A stretch of 41,836 bases of DNA. Origin: Variovorax sp. (lineage in GTDB: Bacteria > Pseudomonadota > Gammaproteobacteria > Burkholderiales > Burkholderiaceae_C). Location of the stretch: assembly GCA_017744935.1 (NCBI GenBank), contig JAGIAI010000043.1, positions 33,259 through 75,094 on the forward strand, read 5' to 3'. Positions 24,135-34,641 of this stretch are shown piece by piece (within the stretch, counting starts at the first letter, position 1; each line of letters begins with the position of its first letter). The notes beneath the pieces are model-generated. The model was not told the DNA's origin. It was given only the letters and a program-made list of their open reading frames with translations, and ran no database searches. Position numbers and translations under genes: made by a program.

Positions 24135-24808
24135 CCCACGGCCGTTTCGGTGAGCAGATGGCGCGGCTGCGCCGGGTCGGCTTCGAGCTTCTGCCGCAGG
24201 TGGCCCATGTAGATGCGCAGGTAGTGGCTCTGCTCGCCATGCGACGGCCCCCACACTTCGCGCAGAAGCTGCCGCTGTGTGAGCACGCGGCCGGCGTTCG
24301 CGATCAGCACCGACAGCAGCCGGTATTCGGTCGGCGTCAGATGCACCTCCACCCCCGCGCGCCGAACGAGGCGCGACGTGCGATCGACCTCGACCTCGCC
24401 GAAGCGGAACACCGGCTCGGGCTCCTCGCCGCCGACCGCGGCGCGCGGCCTGCGCAGATTGGCACGCACGCGCGCGAGCAGTTCGCCGGTGCCGAAAGGC
24501 TTGGTGAGGTAGTCGTCGGCGCCGGCATCGAGCGCGGCGATCTTGTCCGCCTCGTCGCTGCGGGCTGAGAGCACGATGATCGGCACGCCCGACCAGCCGC
24601 GCACATCGCGGATCAGGTTCACACCATCGCCATCGGGCAATCCGAGATCGAGCACCACCAGGTCGGGCTGGCGCGTCCCGGCCGCCGCAAGGCCGTCGCG
24701 GAAGGTTCCGGCCTCGTGCACCTGCCAGCCTTCGGCCTCCAGCGCACCGCGCACGAAACGGCGGATCTGCGGTTCGTCCTCGATCACGATGGCTGTGGGG
24801 GTGGGCAT
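24116..24808 (-). CDS. kdpE: KdpE, response regulator of the potassium-uptake operon
   Basis: A 230-residue OmpR-type regulator that activates kdp transcription when potassium is limiting. The receiver domain has VIEDEPQIRRFV, phosphoacceptor Asp54 (VVLDLGLPDGDGV), LSARSDEADKIAALDAGADDYLTKPF and the conserved Lys therein. The output winged helix has EVHLTPTEYRLLSVLIANAGRVLTQRQLLREVWG and ends with LLTETAVGYRL. I chose the ATG at 24808 (MPTPTAIVIEDEP); the longer frame overlaps kdpD. It starts four bases after the kdpD stop, so expression is operonic. CGTAAA repeats at 32321-32369 upstream of the operon resemble its binding site. Confidence 0.96.
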   Translation of the reverse strand: MPTPTAIVIEDEPQIRRFVRGALEAEGWQVHEAGTFRDGLAAAGTRQPDLVVLDLGLPDGDGVNLIRDVRGWSGVPIIVLSARSDEADKIAALDAGADDYLTKPFGTGELLARVRANLRRPRAAVGGEEPEPVFRFGEVEVDRTSRLVRRAGVEVHLTPTEYRLLSVLIANAGRVLTQRQLLREVWGPSHGEQSHYLRIYMGHLRQKLEADPAQPRHLLTETAVGYRLVA

Positions 24809-24812
24809 GGCT

Positions 24813-27548
24813 TCAGAGCGGAATTTCGACCGGTTCAGGTGGTGTGCGTCGCGGGAGTGTGACCTTGAATTCTGCCCCGCCGCCCTCCGCATTGGCCGCC
24901 GCGATCTGGCCGCCGTGCGCGCTCACGACGGCCTTGCAGATCGCGAGCCCCAGGCCGACGCCCGGCGTCGCCGATTCGGCCTGGCCACGCGTGAACTTGT
25001 CGAACAGCGTCCGTTCGCGGCCCTTGAGCGAGGCCGGCAGCCCCGGGCCATGGTCGCGCACGCTCAGCTCCAGCGTGCCTCCGGGCGCACGCGCGCTGAC
25101 GACGATAGGCGGCGCGCCGTACTTGGCCGCGTTCTCGAGCAGGTTGACCAGCACGCGCTCGATCAGCACCGCATCGAACTCCACGAGCGGCAGGTCCGGC
25201 GGCAGATCGGTCCGCACCGCCATGTCGCCCAGCGCGGGCCGCGCGGCGCGGATAGCGGAGCCCACGACCTCTTCGACCGACTGCCAGTCGCGCCGCAGGT
25301 TGACAGCGCCACTGCCGATGCCGCTCTCCAGCCGCGCCATGTCAAGCAGGTTGCTGACCAGCGCGTGGAGCTGGTGCGCCTGCGAGACGATCGCGCGCGC
25401 GGCCTCGCGCTGTTCGCCGCCTTCGGGCAGCGTCTGCAGCGACTCGGCGAGCGCGATCAGCGCTGTCAGGGGCGTGCGGACGTCGTGCGAGATCGCGCCG
25501 AGCAGCGCATTGCGAAGCCGCTCCGATTCGATTTCCACCACGGCCTGCTGCGCGACTTCGACGTAGTGCACCCGCTCCAGCGCGATCGCGACCTGCCGCG
25601 CCAGCGTGTCGAGTTGCTGCGCCTGCTCGGGAATCAGCAGCCAGCGCGGCTGCGCGGGTGCGAGCGCGAGCACGCCACGCACGCGCATCGGCGCCTTCAG
25701 CGGCACGTAGTGCCAGGGCTGCGCGGCGAGCGTGGCAGTGGCAAGACCGGCAGGCTGGCCATGGCGGAAGGCCCAGTCCGCCACGCTCGCGTCGAAGCCG
25801 GACGCGGTATCCGGCGGCATCACGAGCCGGTCGTTCGCATCGGTCAGCAACACCAGCGCACGACCGCCGAAATGCCCCTGCACCGCGGCAGCGCCGATCT
25901 CCGCGACCTGGCTGCTCTCCAGGGCAGCCGACAGCTCGCGTGTCAGCTCGAAGAGCGACTGTGCGCGCCGCTCCCGGCTTGCCGATACGCTCGCCGCAAA
26001 GCGCAGCCCCGCAGTGAGCTGCCCCACCAGCAGGCCCACCGCAAGCATCACCGCAAAGGTCAGCACGAACTGGATGTCGCCCACCGCGAACGACAGGCGC
26101 GGCGGGACGAAGAAGAAATCGAATGCCGCGACATTGAGCAGCGCAGACAGCGCCGCCGGACCGCGGCCGAAGCGCATCGCGACGCCGACCACGCCGAGCA
26201 GGAACAGCATCACGATGTTCGCCAGCTCCAGCACGCCCACGAGCGGCGCCGCCAGCAGCGTGACCGCGATGCTGATCGCAACCGCCCAGGCATAGCCGGG
26301 CCAGCGTGCGCGGGACCGGTCTTCCATCGGCGAATCGGCGCGCCGCACGCCCACCGGACCGTTCGACAGGCGCCGCGAACTCTCGGCGCGCGCGACTTCG
26401 ACGATGTCGAGCCCCGGCGCATCGCGTGCGAGCTGGCGCGCCAGCGGAGGCACGGGCCACCAGCGTGCCCAGCCGGTCGCAGGCGTCGCACGTCCCACCA
26501 CGAGCGTCGCGCAGTTGAGCCGCTGCGCCTGGGCCGCGAGCGCGGCGGCGATGTCCTCGCCCGTCAGCACCGCGGTTTCCGCGCCGAGCCCTTCCGCGAG
26601 CTTGAGCACCGCGAGAACGCGATCGCGCTGCGTCGCATCGAGGCGCTGCAGGCGCGGCGTTTCGACATACGCCGCATGCCAGCGGACATTGAGCTGACCG
26701 GCCAGCCGCGCGGCCGTGCGCACGGTTTGCGCCGCGCCTTCGTCCGGGCCGACGCAGGCGAGGATCGCGCCGGAGGTGTTCCAGGCCGGCGGCCCCGAGT
26801 CGCCGAGCGGGCCGGACTGCTCGATGCGCCAGTTGCGCACGTCGTCTTCCACATGCTCGGCGGTGCGGCGCAGCGCGATCTCGCGCAATGCGATCAGGTT
26901 GCCCTTGCGGAAGAAGTTCTGCGCCGCGCGCTCCGCCTGGTGGGGCACGTAGACCTTGCCGGCCGCGAGCCGTGCCGTCAGCTCGTCGGGCGTGACATCG
27001 ACCAGCACTACCTCGTCGGCTTCGTCGAGGACCGAATCGGGCACCGTCTCGTGCACGCGCACGCCGGTGATCGCGCCGACCGTGCCGTTGAGGCTCTCGA
27101 GATGCTGGACATTGAGCGCCGACCACACGTCGATGCCGGCGGCGAGCAGTTCCTCCACGTCCTGCCAGCGCTTGGCGTGGCGCGAACCGGGCGCGTTGGT
27201 GTGCGCGAGTTCGTCGACCAGCAGCACCGCCGGCTTGCGCGCAAGCGCAGCGTCGAGATCGAACTCGGCCAGCGTGCGGCCGCGATGGTTCACGCTGCGC
27301 ATCGGCAGCACGTCGAGCCCGGAAAGCAAGGCGGCCGTCTCGCTGCGGCCATGGGTTTCGACGACGCCGACCATCACGTCGCGGCCCGTCGTGCGCTCGC
27401 GCTGTGCCGCGCTCAGCATGGCCCACGTCTTGCCGACGCCCGCGCTGGCTCCGAAGTAGATGCGCAGCCGCCCCCGCCGCGCGCGCGCCTCCTCCGCGCG
27501 CCATTGCGCGAGCAGCACGTCGGGGTCGGGACGGGCGTCGTCGTTCAT
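24813..27548 (-). CDS. kdpD: KdpD, potassium-responsive sensor histidine kinase
   Basis: A 911-residue sensor kinase. The N-terminal KdpD domain holds a Walker A motif GASAGVGKT (33-41), VGVVETHGRSET and LLVDELAHTNAPGSRHAKRWQDVEELLAAGIDV (100-150 region). A universal-stress-like domain follows, then four transmembrane helices (about 420-510), a GAF-like region and the kinase core. The core has AISHDVRTPLTAL with His688, NLLENAAKYG, RDHGPGLP and GVGLGLAICKAV. The sensor detects low K+ and osmotic cues and phosphorylates KdpE. It lies 30 bases after kdpC and four before kdpE, so the whole kdp set is one operon on the minus strand. Confidence 0.97.
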   Translation of the reverse strand: MNDDARPDPDVLLAQWRAEEARARRGRLRIYFGASAGVGKTWAMLSAAQRERTTGRDVMVGVVETHGRSETAALLSGLDVLPMRSVNHRGRTLAEFDLDAALARKPAVLLVDELAHTNAPGSRHAKRWQDVEELLAAGIDVWSALNVQHLESLNGTVGAITGVRVHETVPDSVLDEADEVVLVDVTPDELTARLAAGKVYVPHQAERAAQNFFRKGNLIALREIALRRTAEHVEDDVRNWRIEQSGPLGDSGPPAWNTSGAILACVGPDEGAAQTVRTAARLAGQLNVRWHAAYVETPRLQRLDATQRDRVLAVLKLAEGLGAETAVLTGEDIAAALAAQAQRLNCATLVVGRATPATGWARWWPVPPLARQLARDAPGLDIVEVARAESSRRLSNGPVGVRRADSPMEDRSRARWPGYAWAVAISIAVTLLAAPLVGVLELANIVMLFLLGVVGVAMRFGRGPAALSALLNVAAFDFFFVPPRLSFAVGDIQFVLTFAVMLAVGLLVGQLTAGLRFAASVSASRERRAQSLFELTRELSAALESSQVAEIGAAAVQGHFGGRALVLLTDANDRLVMPPDTASGFDASVADWAFRHGQPAGLATATLAAQPWHYVPLKAPMRVRGVLALAPAQPRWLLIPEQAQQLDTLARQVAIALERVHYVEVAQQAVVEIESERLRNALLGAISHDVRTPLTALIALAESLQTLPEGGEQREAARAIVSQAHQLHALVSNLLDMARLESGIGSGAVNLRRDWQSVEEVVGSAIRAARPALGDMAVRTDLPPDLPLVEFDAVLIERVLVNLLENAAKYGAPPIVVSARAPGGTLELSVRDHGPGLPASLKGRERTLFDKFTRGQAESATPGVGLGLAICKAVVSAHGGQIAAANAEGGGAEFKVTLPRRTPPEPVEIPL

Positions 27549-27578
27549 TGAATCAGGCGACGCAGGTTATGCCATGGA

Positions 27579-28157
27579 TCAGGGCGCGGGTTGTGCGTCG
27601 AGTGCGAGGTTCAGCGCCAACACATTCACGCGGGCTTCGCCGAACAGGCCGAACAACGGCTTCTCGGTGCGGGGATCGATCATCGCGAGCACCTGCTCTA
27701 CGGGCAGGTTGCGGGCGCGCGCAATGCGGGGCGCCTGGTAACGCGCGGCAGCCGGGCTGATGTCCGGGTCGAGCCCGCTGGCCGATGTGGTGACCAGGTC
27801 GACCGGCACCGGCACGTCGTTGCCCGGGTCGGCCGCGCGCAGCGCCTCGATGCGCGCCTTGACCGCATCTGCGAGCGCGGGATTGAGCGGTCCCTGGTTG
27901 GCGCCGCCCGATGCGACGCCGTTGTAGGGCATCGGCGCAGTGGCCGAAGGACGGCCCCAGAAGTGCTTCGGGTCGGTGAAGTTCTGGCCGATCAGCGTAG
28001 AGCCGACGGGCTTGCCGTCGCGCACGACGAGACTACCCGCCGCCTGCTCCGGGAATGCGGTGCGTGCAACGCCGGTGACGGCCAAGGGATAGACGATGCC
28101 TGTGATCGCGCTGAGCAGCACGAAGAGCACGATGGTGGGACGAAGGGTGTCTTTCAT
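27579..28157 (-). CDS. kdpC: KdpC, chaperone-like subunit of the K+-transporting ATPase
   Basis: A 192-residue KdpC. A single N-terminal transmembrane helix (LRPTIVLFVLLSAITGIVYPLAVTGVA) is followed by a periplasmic domain with SLVVRDGKPVGSTLIGQNFTDPKHFWGRPSATAP. The signature DLVTTSASGLDPDISPAAARYQAPRIARARNLPVEQVLAMI closes the protein. KdpC stabilises the KdpFABC complex and assists substrate affinity. The 10-base gap to the kdpB stop indicates coupling. The start at 28157 is the first ATG of the frame and gives the usual family length. Confidence 0.96.
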   Translation of the reverse strand: MKDTLRPTIVLFVLLSAITGIVYPLAVTGVARTAFPEQAAGSLVVRDGKPVGSTLIGQNFTDPKHFWGRPSATAPMPYNGVASGGANQGPLNPALADAVKARIEALRAADPGNDVPVPVDLVTTSASGLDPDISPAAARYQAPRIARARNLPVEQVLAMIDPRTEKPLFGLFGEARVNVLALNLALDAQPAP

Positions 28158-28167
28158 GGGGATGTCC

Positions 28168-30261
<2,094 letters not shown>

Positions 30262-30269
30262 GTCGTTGA

Positions 30270-32072
30270 TCACTTCCAGAGCATCAGGTGCTCGACAACG
30301 GGGCCCAGTGCGAGCGCGGGCACGTAGTTGAGGAGCCCCACCAGCAGCACCGTTCCGATCAGCAGTGCCACGAACAACGGGCCGTGCGTGGGCATCGTCC
30401 CTGCCGTGACGGGAATGCGCTTCTTGGCCGCCAGAGCGCCAGCAATCGCAAGCACCGGCACGATCACGCCGAAGCGGCCGAACCACATCGCGATGGCGAG
30501 CAGCCCGTTGTAGAAGGGCGTGTTGGCCGACAGCCCCGCGAAGGCACTGCCGTTGTTGTTCGCGGCCGAGGTGAGCGCGTAGAGGATCTCGGAGAACCCA
30601 TGCGCGCCGGGATTGGCAATGCCCGCCTTGCCCGCATCCGCGATCACGGCGATGGCCGTGCCGGCCAGCACGAGGATCGGCGTGACGAGGATCGCGATCG
30701 ACGTCAGCTTCATCTCGTGCACCTCGATCTTCTTGCCGAGGTACTCCGGCGTGCGGCCGATCATCAGCCCCGCGATGAACACCGCAAGGATCGCGAAGAT
30801 CAACAGGCTGTAGAGACCCGTGCCGACGCCGCCGAAGACGACTTCTCCAAGCTGCATCAGCACCATCGGCACCATGCCGCCGAGCGGCGTGAACGCGTCG
30901 TGCATCGCGTTCACCGCGCCGCACGAAGCCGCCGTCGTGATCGCGGCGAAGAGGCCCGACGAGGCGATGCCGAAGCGCACTTCCTTGCCTTCCATGTTGC
31001 CGCCGGCTTGCAATGCGCTCGCTGCCTGGTCCGCGCCGAGCGCACCCAGCAGCGGGTTACCGGTCTGTTCCGCCGGGATCACCACGACGACCGCGGCGAT
31101 GAAGATCACCGTCATCGCCGCCAGCACTGCCCAGCCCTGGCGCAGGTCGCCCACCACGCGGCCGAACGCGAAGCACAACGCCGCCGGGATCAGGAAGATC
31201 GCCAGCATCTGCACGAAGTTGGCGAGCGCGGTCGGGTTCTCGTACGGGTGCGCGGAATTCGCATTGAAGAATCCGCCGCCATTCGTGCCGAGCATCTTGA
31301 TGGCTTCCTGCGAAGCCACCGGGCCCATCGCAAGCGTCTGCGTCGTGGTGGTCGCGTCTTCCGTCACCGGGTTGCCCGAGGCGTCCTTGACCGGCTGGCC
31401 CGCGCCATCCAGCTTGGGGTTCTGGTAGGCGGTGGCCTCGATGGTGGTCACGGTCTTGTAGGCATCGAAGTTCTGGATCACGCCCTGGCCCACGAAGAAG
31501 ATCGCGAGCACGAAGGAAATCGGCACCAGCAGCCAGACCGTGATGCGCGTCACGTCGACCCAGAAGTTGCCGACGACGCCCTTGCCGTCGGTGCTGCGCG
31601 CAGCAAAGCCGCGCGCCAATGCGAACGCGACCGCGATGCCGGTGGCGGCCGAGAAGAAGTTCTGCACCGCGAGCCCGAGCATCTGCGTGAGATAGCTCAT
31701 CGTCGATTCGCCGGCGTAGCCCTGCCAGTTGGTGTTGGAGACGAAGCTCACCGCGGTGTTGAACGCCGAGTCCGGCGACACCGCTGTCATGCCAGCGGGA
31801 TTGAGCGGCAGCCAGACCTGCAGACGCTGCAGCGCATAGACGGCCAGCGCACCGAGCGTGTTGAACGCGATCAGTGCGATCGCGTAGCTGCGCCAGTGCA
31901 TCGATCGATCGGGCGATGTGCCCGCGAGCTTGTAGAGCGGCGCTTCGACCGCCTGCATCCAGCGCGGCAGCCGCCCTTCGCACATCGCGGCGAGATAGCG
32001 CCCGAGCGGCCATGCGAGCACGCCGAGCACCACGAGATAGAGGCCCAGAAGGGCCCATGCAGAGGTGTTCAT
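30270..32072 (-). CDS. kdpA: KdpA, potassium-binding channel-like subunit
   Basis: A 600-residue polytopic membrane protein of the K+ transporter superfamily with four pseudo-repeated pore regions. The visible pore-associated segments are SNTNWQGYAGESTMSYL, MLGTNGGGFFNANSAHP, CGAVNAMHDAFTPLGGMVPM and AANNNGSAFAGLSANTP. These loops form the selectivity filter in KdpA. The N-terminus MNTSAWALLGLYLVVLGVLAWPLGRYLAAM is typical. The ATG at 32072 overlaps the kdpF stop by one base (TGATG), so it is translationally coupled to the small kdpF. The length is a little above the E. coli protein (557), with an Asn/Gln/Thr-rich loop around residues 220-245. Confidence 0.97.
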   Translation of the reverse strand: MNTSAWALLGLYLVVLGVLAWPLGRYLAAMCEGRLPRWMQAVEAPLYKLAGTSPDRSMHWRSYAIALIAFNTLGALAVYALQRLQVWLPLNPAGMTAVSPDSAFNTAVSFVSNTNWQGYAGESTMSYLTQMLGLAVQNFFSAATGIAVAFALARGFAARSTDGKGVVGNFWVDVTRITVWLLVPISFVLAIFFVGQGVIQNFDAYKTVTTIEATAYQNPKLDGAGQPVKDASGNPVTEDATTTTQTLAMGPVASQEAIKMLGTNGGGFFNANSAHPYENPTALANFVQMLAIFLIPAALCFAFGRVVGDLRQGWAVLAAMTVIFIAAVVVVIPAEQTGNPLLGALGADQAASALQAGGNMEGKEVRFGIASSGLFAAITTAASCGAVNAMHDAFTPLGGMVPMVLMQLGEVVFGGVGTGLYSLLIFAILAVFIAGLMIGRTPEYLGKKIEVHEMKLTSIAILVTPILVLAGTAIAVIADAGKAGIANPGAHGFSEILYALTSAANNNGSAFAGLSANTPFYNGLLAIAMWFGRFGVIVPVLAIAGALAAKKRIPVTAGTMPTHGPLFVALLIGTVLLVGLLNYVPALALGPVVEHLMLWK

Positions 32073-32170
32073 CAGAACTCCTCGGCGCAGATCAGCGCGA
32101 AAACCAGATAGGCGAACAGGATCACGGCGACGAGGCCGCCGAATCCGTAGAGGATTTCAAGGCTGATCAC
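32072..32170 (-). CDS. kdpF: KdpF, small lipid-like subunit of the K+ pump
   Basis: A 32-residue single-span peptide, shorter than most gene-finders report. It starts at GTG 32170 and reads as a short polar start (ISLEILYG), a hydrophobic helix (FGGLVAVILFAYLVFAL) and ICAEEF at the end. KdpF stabilises the KdpFABC complex. The stop TGA shares its last base with the kdpA ATG, and the GTG overlaps the stop of the preceding small ORF by four bases (GTGA). Position, length and the hydrophobic helix match KdpF in other operons. Confidence 0.9.
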   Translation of the reverse strand: MISLEILYGFGGLVAVILFAYLVFALICAEEF

Positions 32171-32271
32171 GACCGCGCCCCCCGTGGCGTTTCAAGCCTG
32201 GCGAGGCCCGCCACCATCGCCACCATGGCGATCCAGAAGACCGCCAGTGCAGCCAACCACACGATGTCCAT
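32167..32271 (-). CDS. Unlabelled 34-residue membrane peptide upstream of kdpF
   Basis: A 34-codon ORF (ATG 32271 to TGA at 32167) that begins the kdp operon. AGGAG lies exactly eight bases before the ATG. The peptide is a short start (MDIV), one hydrophobic span (WLAALAVFWIAMVAMVAGLA) and a basic tail (RLETPRGARS), that is, a single transmembrane helix with a positive C-terminus. The stop overlaps the kdpF GTG by four bases, a coupling typical of functionally linked subunits. I recall similar very short membrane ORFs ahead of kdpF in other proteobacteria, but no function is assigned to them. It may be an additional small pump subunit or a regulatory leader peptide. Confidence 0.75.
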   Translation of the reverse strand: MDIVWLAALAVFWIAMVAMVAGLARLETPRGARS

Positions 32272-32320
32272 TCGATTCACTCCTGCATACGAGACATGGC
32301 AAGCAGTCTCGGCAGGGGTG

Positions 32321-32369
32321 CGTAAAAAGGGGGAACAGAGTCGATGCGGGGCCGTAAAGAAAGCGTAAA
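32321..32369 (-). promoter_or_regulatory. Candidate KdpE operator: CGTAAA repeats upstream of kdp
   Basis: On the + strand CGTAAA occurs at 32353-32358 and 32364-32369, an 11-base period, and again at 32321-32326, 32 bases (about three turns) away. Read on the coding strand this is TTTACG-N5-TTTACG. The E. coli KdpE site as I recall it is a TTTATA/TTTACA tandem with the same 11-base spacing. The repeats lie 50-100 bases upstream of the first kdp ORF. No clear -10/-35 pair was identified. Confidence 0.6.
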
Positions 32370-32516
32370 TGCCGCCCGCATGCCGGTGCGCGCGTTGCGT
32401 TTTTCACGCTAGCCGGCGCTGTTGCAATGGCACGCGCCGCCGTGTGATTTCGTTGATACCCCCGCTTGCGCCCGGACGCCTACAACTCGTTCCGTGAGCA
32501 GTGGAAAGGGAACATC

Positions 32517-32780
32517 ATGGACAGCGAATCGATTGCACTGGTGGTCGACGAACCCATCGCCGGCCACTTCTATTGGGTGCTGCAGAAGCAGGACGGCGCC
32601 GACTGCAAGCCCATCGACGCGGCCGCGGGGCCGATGCCGACCTATGGCGCGGCCATGATGGCCGGCATCGAGGCGCTGCAGCGCCGGGCGGATGCACGTG
32701 GCGGGGATGCCGGCGCCGCGCCGATCGTCACCACGTATGTCGATCCCGAAGAGGACCTGGGTCCGCCCACCATCCACTGA
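32517..32780 (+). CDS. Hypothetical 87-residue acidic protein
   Basis: A small soluble protein that I do not recognise. It starts at ATG 32517 with GGAAAGGGA upstream. The sequence has no signal peptide or transmembrane helix. Its most structured part is EPIAGHFYWVLQKQDG, then GPMPTYGAAMMAGIEALQRRAD (a probable helix), then an acidic end around VDPEEDLGPP. It is divergent from the kdp operon across 245 bases that hold the KdpE-like repeats. It precedes a Bug gene by 133 bases. Coding reality is supported by the ribosome site and amphipathic pattern; the function is unknown. Confidence 0.6.
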   Translation: MDSESIALVVDEPIAGHFYWVLQKQDGADCKPIDAAAGPMPTYGAAMMAGIEALQRRADARGGDAGAAPIVTTYVDPEEDLGPPTIH

Positions 32781-32913
32781 GGGCGTCGCGCTCCCGCCGG
32801 ACTCTCGATTCGAGACGGCGGGCATCGCCAATCACGATTCCTCGGACGGGTCTCGTTCCGGCACACTCCGGCGCTTGCGCCGGAAATCGGCGCCAATTCA
32901 CAACGAGACACCC

Positions 32914-33879
32914 ATGATCCGAAAGCTGCTCACCCTCTGCACGCTCGCCGTGGCCTTTGCCGCCACCGCGCACGCCGACACCTATCCCTCCAAGCCCATC
33001 CATCTGGTGGTGCCCTTCCCGCCCGGCGGCGGCACCGACATCCTTTCGCGCCTGGTGGCCAACAAGCTCACCGAAGTCACCAAGTGGAACGTGGTGGCCG
33101 ACAACCGCGCAGGTGCGGGCGGCACCATCGGCATCGCCGAAGCGGCGCGCGCTGCGCCCACGGGCTACGAGATGGTCATGGGCCAGAAAGACAACATGGT
33201 CGTCGCGCCCTGGCTCTACAAGAACCTGAGCTACGACCCGACCAAGGACCTCGTCGCCGTCGCGCACGTGGCTTACACGCCGGTGATCATCGTCACGCGC
33301 GCCGAGTCGAAGTTCAAGACGCTGGCCGACGTGGTCACCGCAGCGCGCGCTCAGCCCGACGCGATCACCTACGGCTCCCCGGGCAACGGCACCACAATTC
33401 ACCTCGCGGGTGAAATCTTCAAGAGCGCGGCCAACATCAAGCTGCGGCACGTGCCCTACAAGGGGTCGAGCCCCGCCATGATGGACGTGCTCGCCGGCAA
33501 CGTCGACCTGATGGTGTCGTCGGTGCCATCGGCGATGGCGCAGATCAAGTCGGGCAAGCTGCGTCCGCTGGCAGTGACTTCGCTGCGCCGCAGCAGTTCG
33601 CTGCCTGACGTGCCGACCGTGGCCGAACTGGGCTACAAGGACTTCGACGTGAGCACCTGGTACGGCCTCTTCATGCCGGCCAACACGCCGAAGGACATCG
33701 TTGCCAAGGTCAATGCCGAAGTGAACAAGCTGCTGGCCACCACGGAGGTGAAGGCCGCGATCATCGAGCAGGGCGCCGAGCCGCAGGCCATGACGCCGGA
33801 GCAGTTTGGCACGCTCGAGAAGACCGACTACCAGAAGTGGAAGTCGATCGTTCAGGCCTCTGGCGCCACGATCGAGTAA
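32914..33879 (+). CDS. Second Bug-family (TctC-like) periplasmic binding protein
   Basis: A 321-residue tripartite tricarboxylate receptor. A signal peptide of about 21 residues (ATAHA cleavage) precedes DTYPSKPIHLVVPFPPGGGTDILSRLVA, then VADNRAGAGGTIGIAEAARAAPTGYEMVMG and SSSLPDVPTVAELGYKDFDVSTWYGLF, all Bug signatures. It has no TctA/TctB partners. The ATG at 32914 begins at the signal peptide; the open frame upstream to 32692 runs over the hypothetical gene. Its stop TAA abuts the stop codon of the convergent SDR gene with no bases between. The ligand is probably a carboxylate; which one cannot be told. Confidence 0.95.
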   Translation: MIRKLLTLCTLAVAFAATAHADTYPSKPIHLVVPFPPGGGTDILSRLVANKLTEVTKWNVVADNRAGAGGTIGIAEAARAAPTGYEMVMGQKDNMVVAPWLYKNLSYDPTKDLVAVAHVAYTPVIIVTRAESKFKTLADVVTAARAQPDAITYGSPGNGTTIHLAGEIFKSAANIKLRHVPYKGSSPAMMDVLAGNVDLMVSSVPSAMAQIKSGKLRPLAVTSLRRSSSLPDVPTVAELGYKDFDVSTWYGLFMPANTPKDIVAKVNAEVNKLLATTEVKAAIIEQGAEPQAMTPEQFGTLEKTDYQKWKSIVQASGATIE

Positions 33880-34641
33880 TCAGGCCGGATCGCGGACGTC
33901 GGCAACGGGGCTGCTGCCGAAGTCCGCCCGGTCCAGGTACTTCAGGACCTTCGCCGCGGCGGACTGCGGCGAATCGAGCTTTCCATCGGCCTTGAGCCGT
34001 TCGAAGCGCTCGCGGTCCGGGAACATGTCCGGATCGCCCCCTCGCAGTTCCACCTGCATGTCGGTGTCGATCACGCCAGGCGCGAGCGAGACGATCCTCG
34101 CAGCGCCCGGGCCCCTTTCCTCAAGAGCCACGGCGCGCGAAAAATGGTCCATGCCGGCCTTGGCGGCGCAGTACGGCGCCTGACTTCCCATCGCATTGCG
34201 GCCCAGGCCCGACGAGATGTTGAGCACCTTGCGGTCCGCACGCCAGCCCTTGGTTGCACCAAGGAACGCCGCAGTCAGGAGCATCGCCGACTCCAGGCCG
34301 ACACGCAGCGCCTGTGCGAGTTCGGCAGGCACGGCTTCCGACAGCGGACGAATGCGCCCCACGGTTCCGGCGTTGTTGATCAGGGTCGCGCTGTCGAAAG
34401 ACGCACCGTCGAGCGTGCCGAGCCACGCCGACAGACGCTCGGCAGCGACCACCGGCTCGGCGAGGTCGACCTGCCACTGCTCCAGCTCGGCGCCGGCCTC
34501 GCGAGCCAGCTTGGCAAGCTGTTCGTCGCTGTGGCGGGAGATGCACAGGAGGCGCCGGCCCGGTTGCAGAAGCTGTTCGGCCATGGCGCGGCCCAGGCCG
34601 CGGGATGCGCCGGTGATGACGGTGAGATGGGAAGAAGTCAT
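33880..34641 (-). CDS. SDR-family oxidoreductase (sepiapterin-reductase-like)
   Basis: A 253-residue short-chain dehydrogenase. The cofactor motif TGASRGLGRAMAEQL (about residues 11-25) is followed by a basic CISRHSDEQ that favours NADP. NNAGTVGRIRPLSE carries the structural NAG motif. The catalytic block NISSGLGRNAMGSQAPYCAAKAGMDHFSRAV provides Ser, Tyr and Lys. APGVIDTDMQVELR and a C-terminal PQSAAAKVLKYLD complete the fold. These last segments are typical of sepiapterin or benzil reductase-like SDRs. The start at 34641 (MTSSHLTVITGAS) is preferred to an upstream ATG at 34662, which adds MFLTKFV. It is divergent from the SRAP-like gene. Confidence 0.92.
   Translation of the reverse strand: MTSSHLTVITGASRGLGRAMAEQLLQPGRRLLCISRHSDEQLAKLAREAGAELEQWQVDLAEPVVAAERLSAWLGTLDGASFDSATLINNAGTVGRIRPLSEAVPAELAQALRVGLESAMLLTAAFLGATKGWRADRKVLNISSGLGRNAMGSQAPYCAAKAGMDHFSRAVALEERGPGAARIVSLAPGVIDTDMQVELRGGDPDMFPDRERFERLKADGKLDSPQSAAAKVLKYLDRADFGSSPVADVRDPA

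Noticed and set aside
24543..27551. A 1002-codon open frame on the + strand, antisense to kdpD and kdpE
   Set aside because: It is a shadow of high-GC coding on the opposite strand. Its product is Arg/His/Ala-rich without domains, while kdpD on the minus strand has full domain structure.
30288..32111. A 607-codon + strand frame antisense to kdpA
   Set aside because: It has the same shadow pattern, with low-complexity Arg/His/Asp-rich text and no motif; kdpA is unambiguous.
32397..32409. GCGT-TTTTC-ACGC dyad upstream of the kdp repeats
   Set aside because: The arms are four bases long and match no known operator; it could arise by chance.
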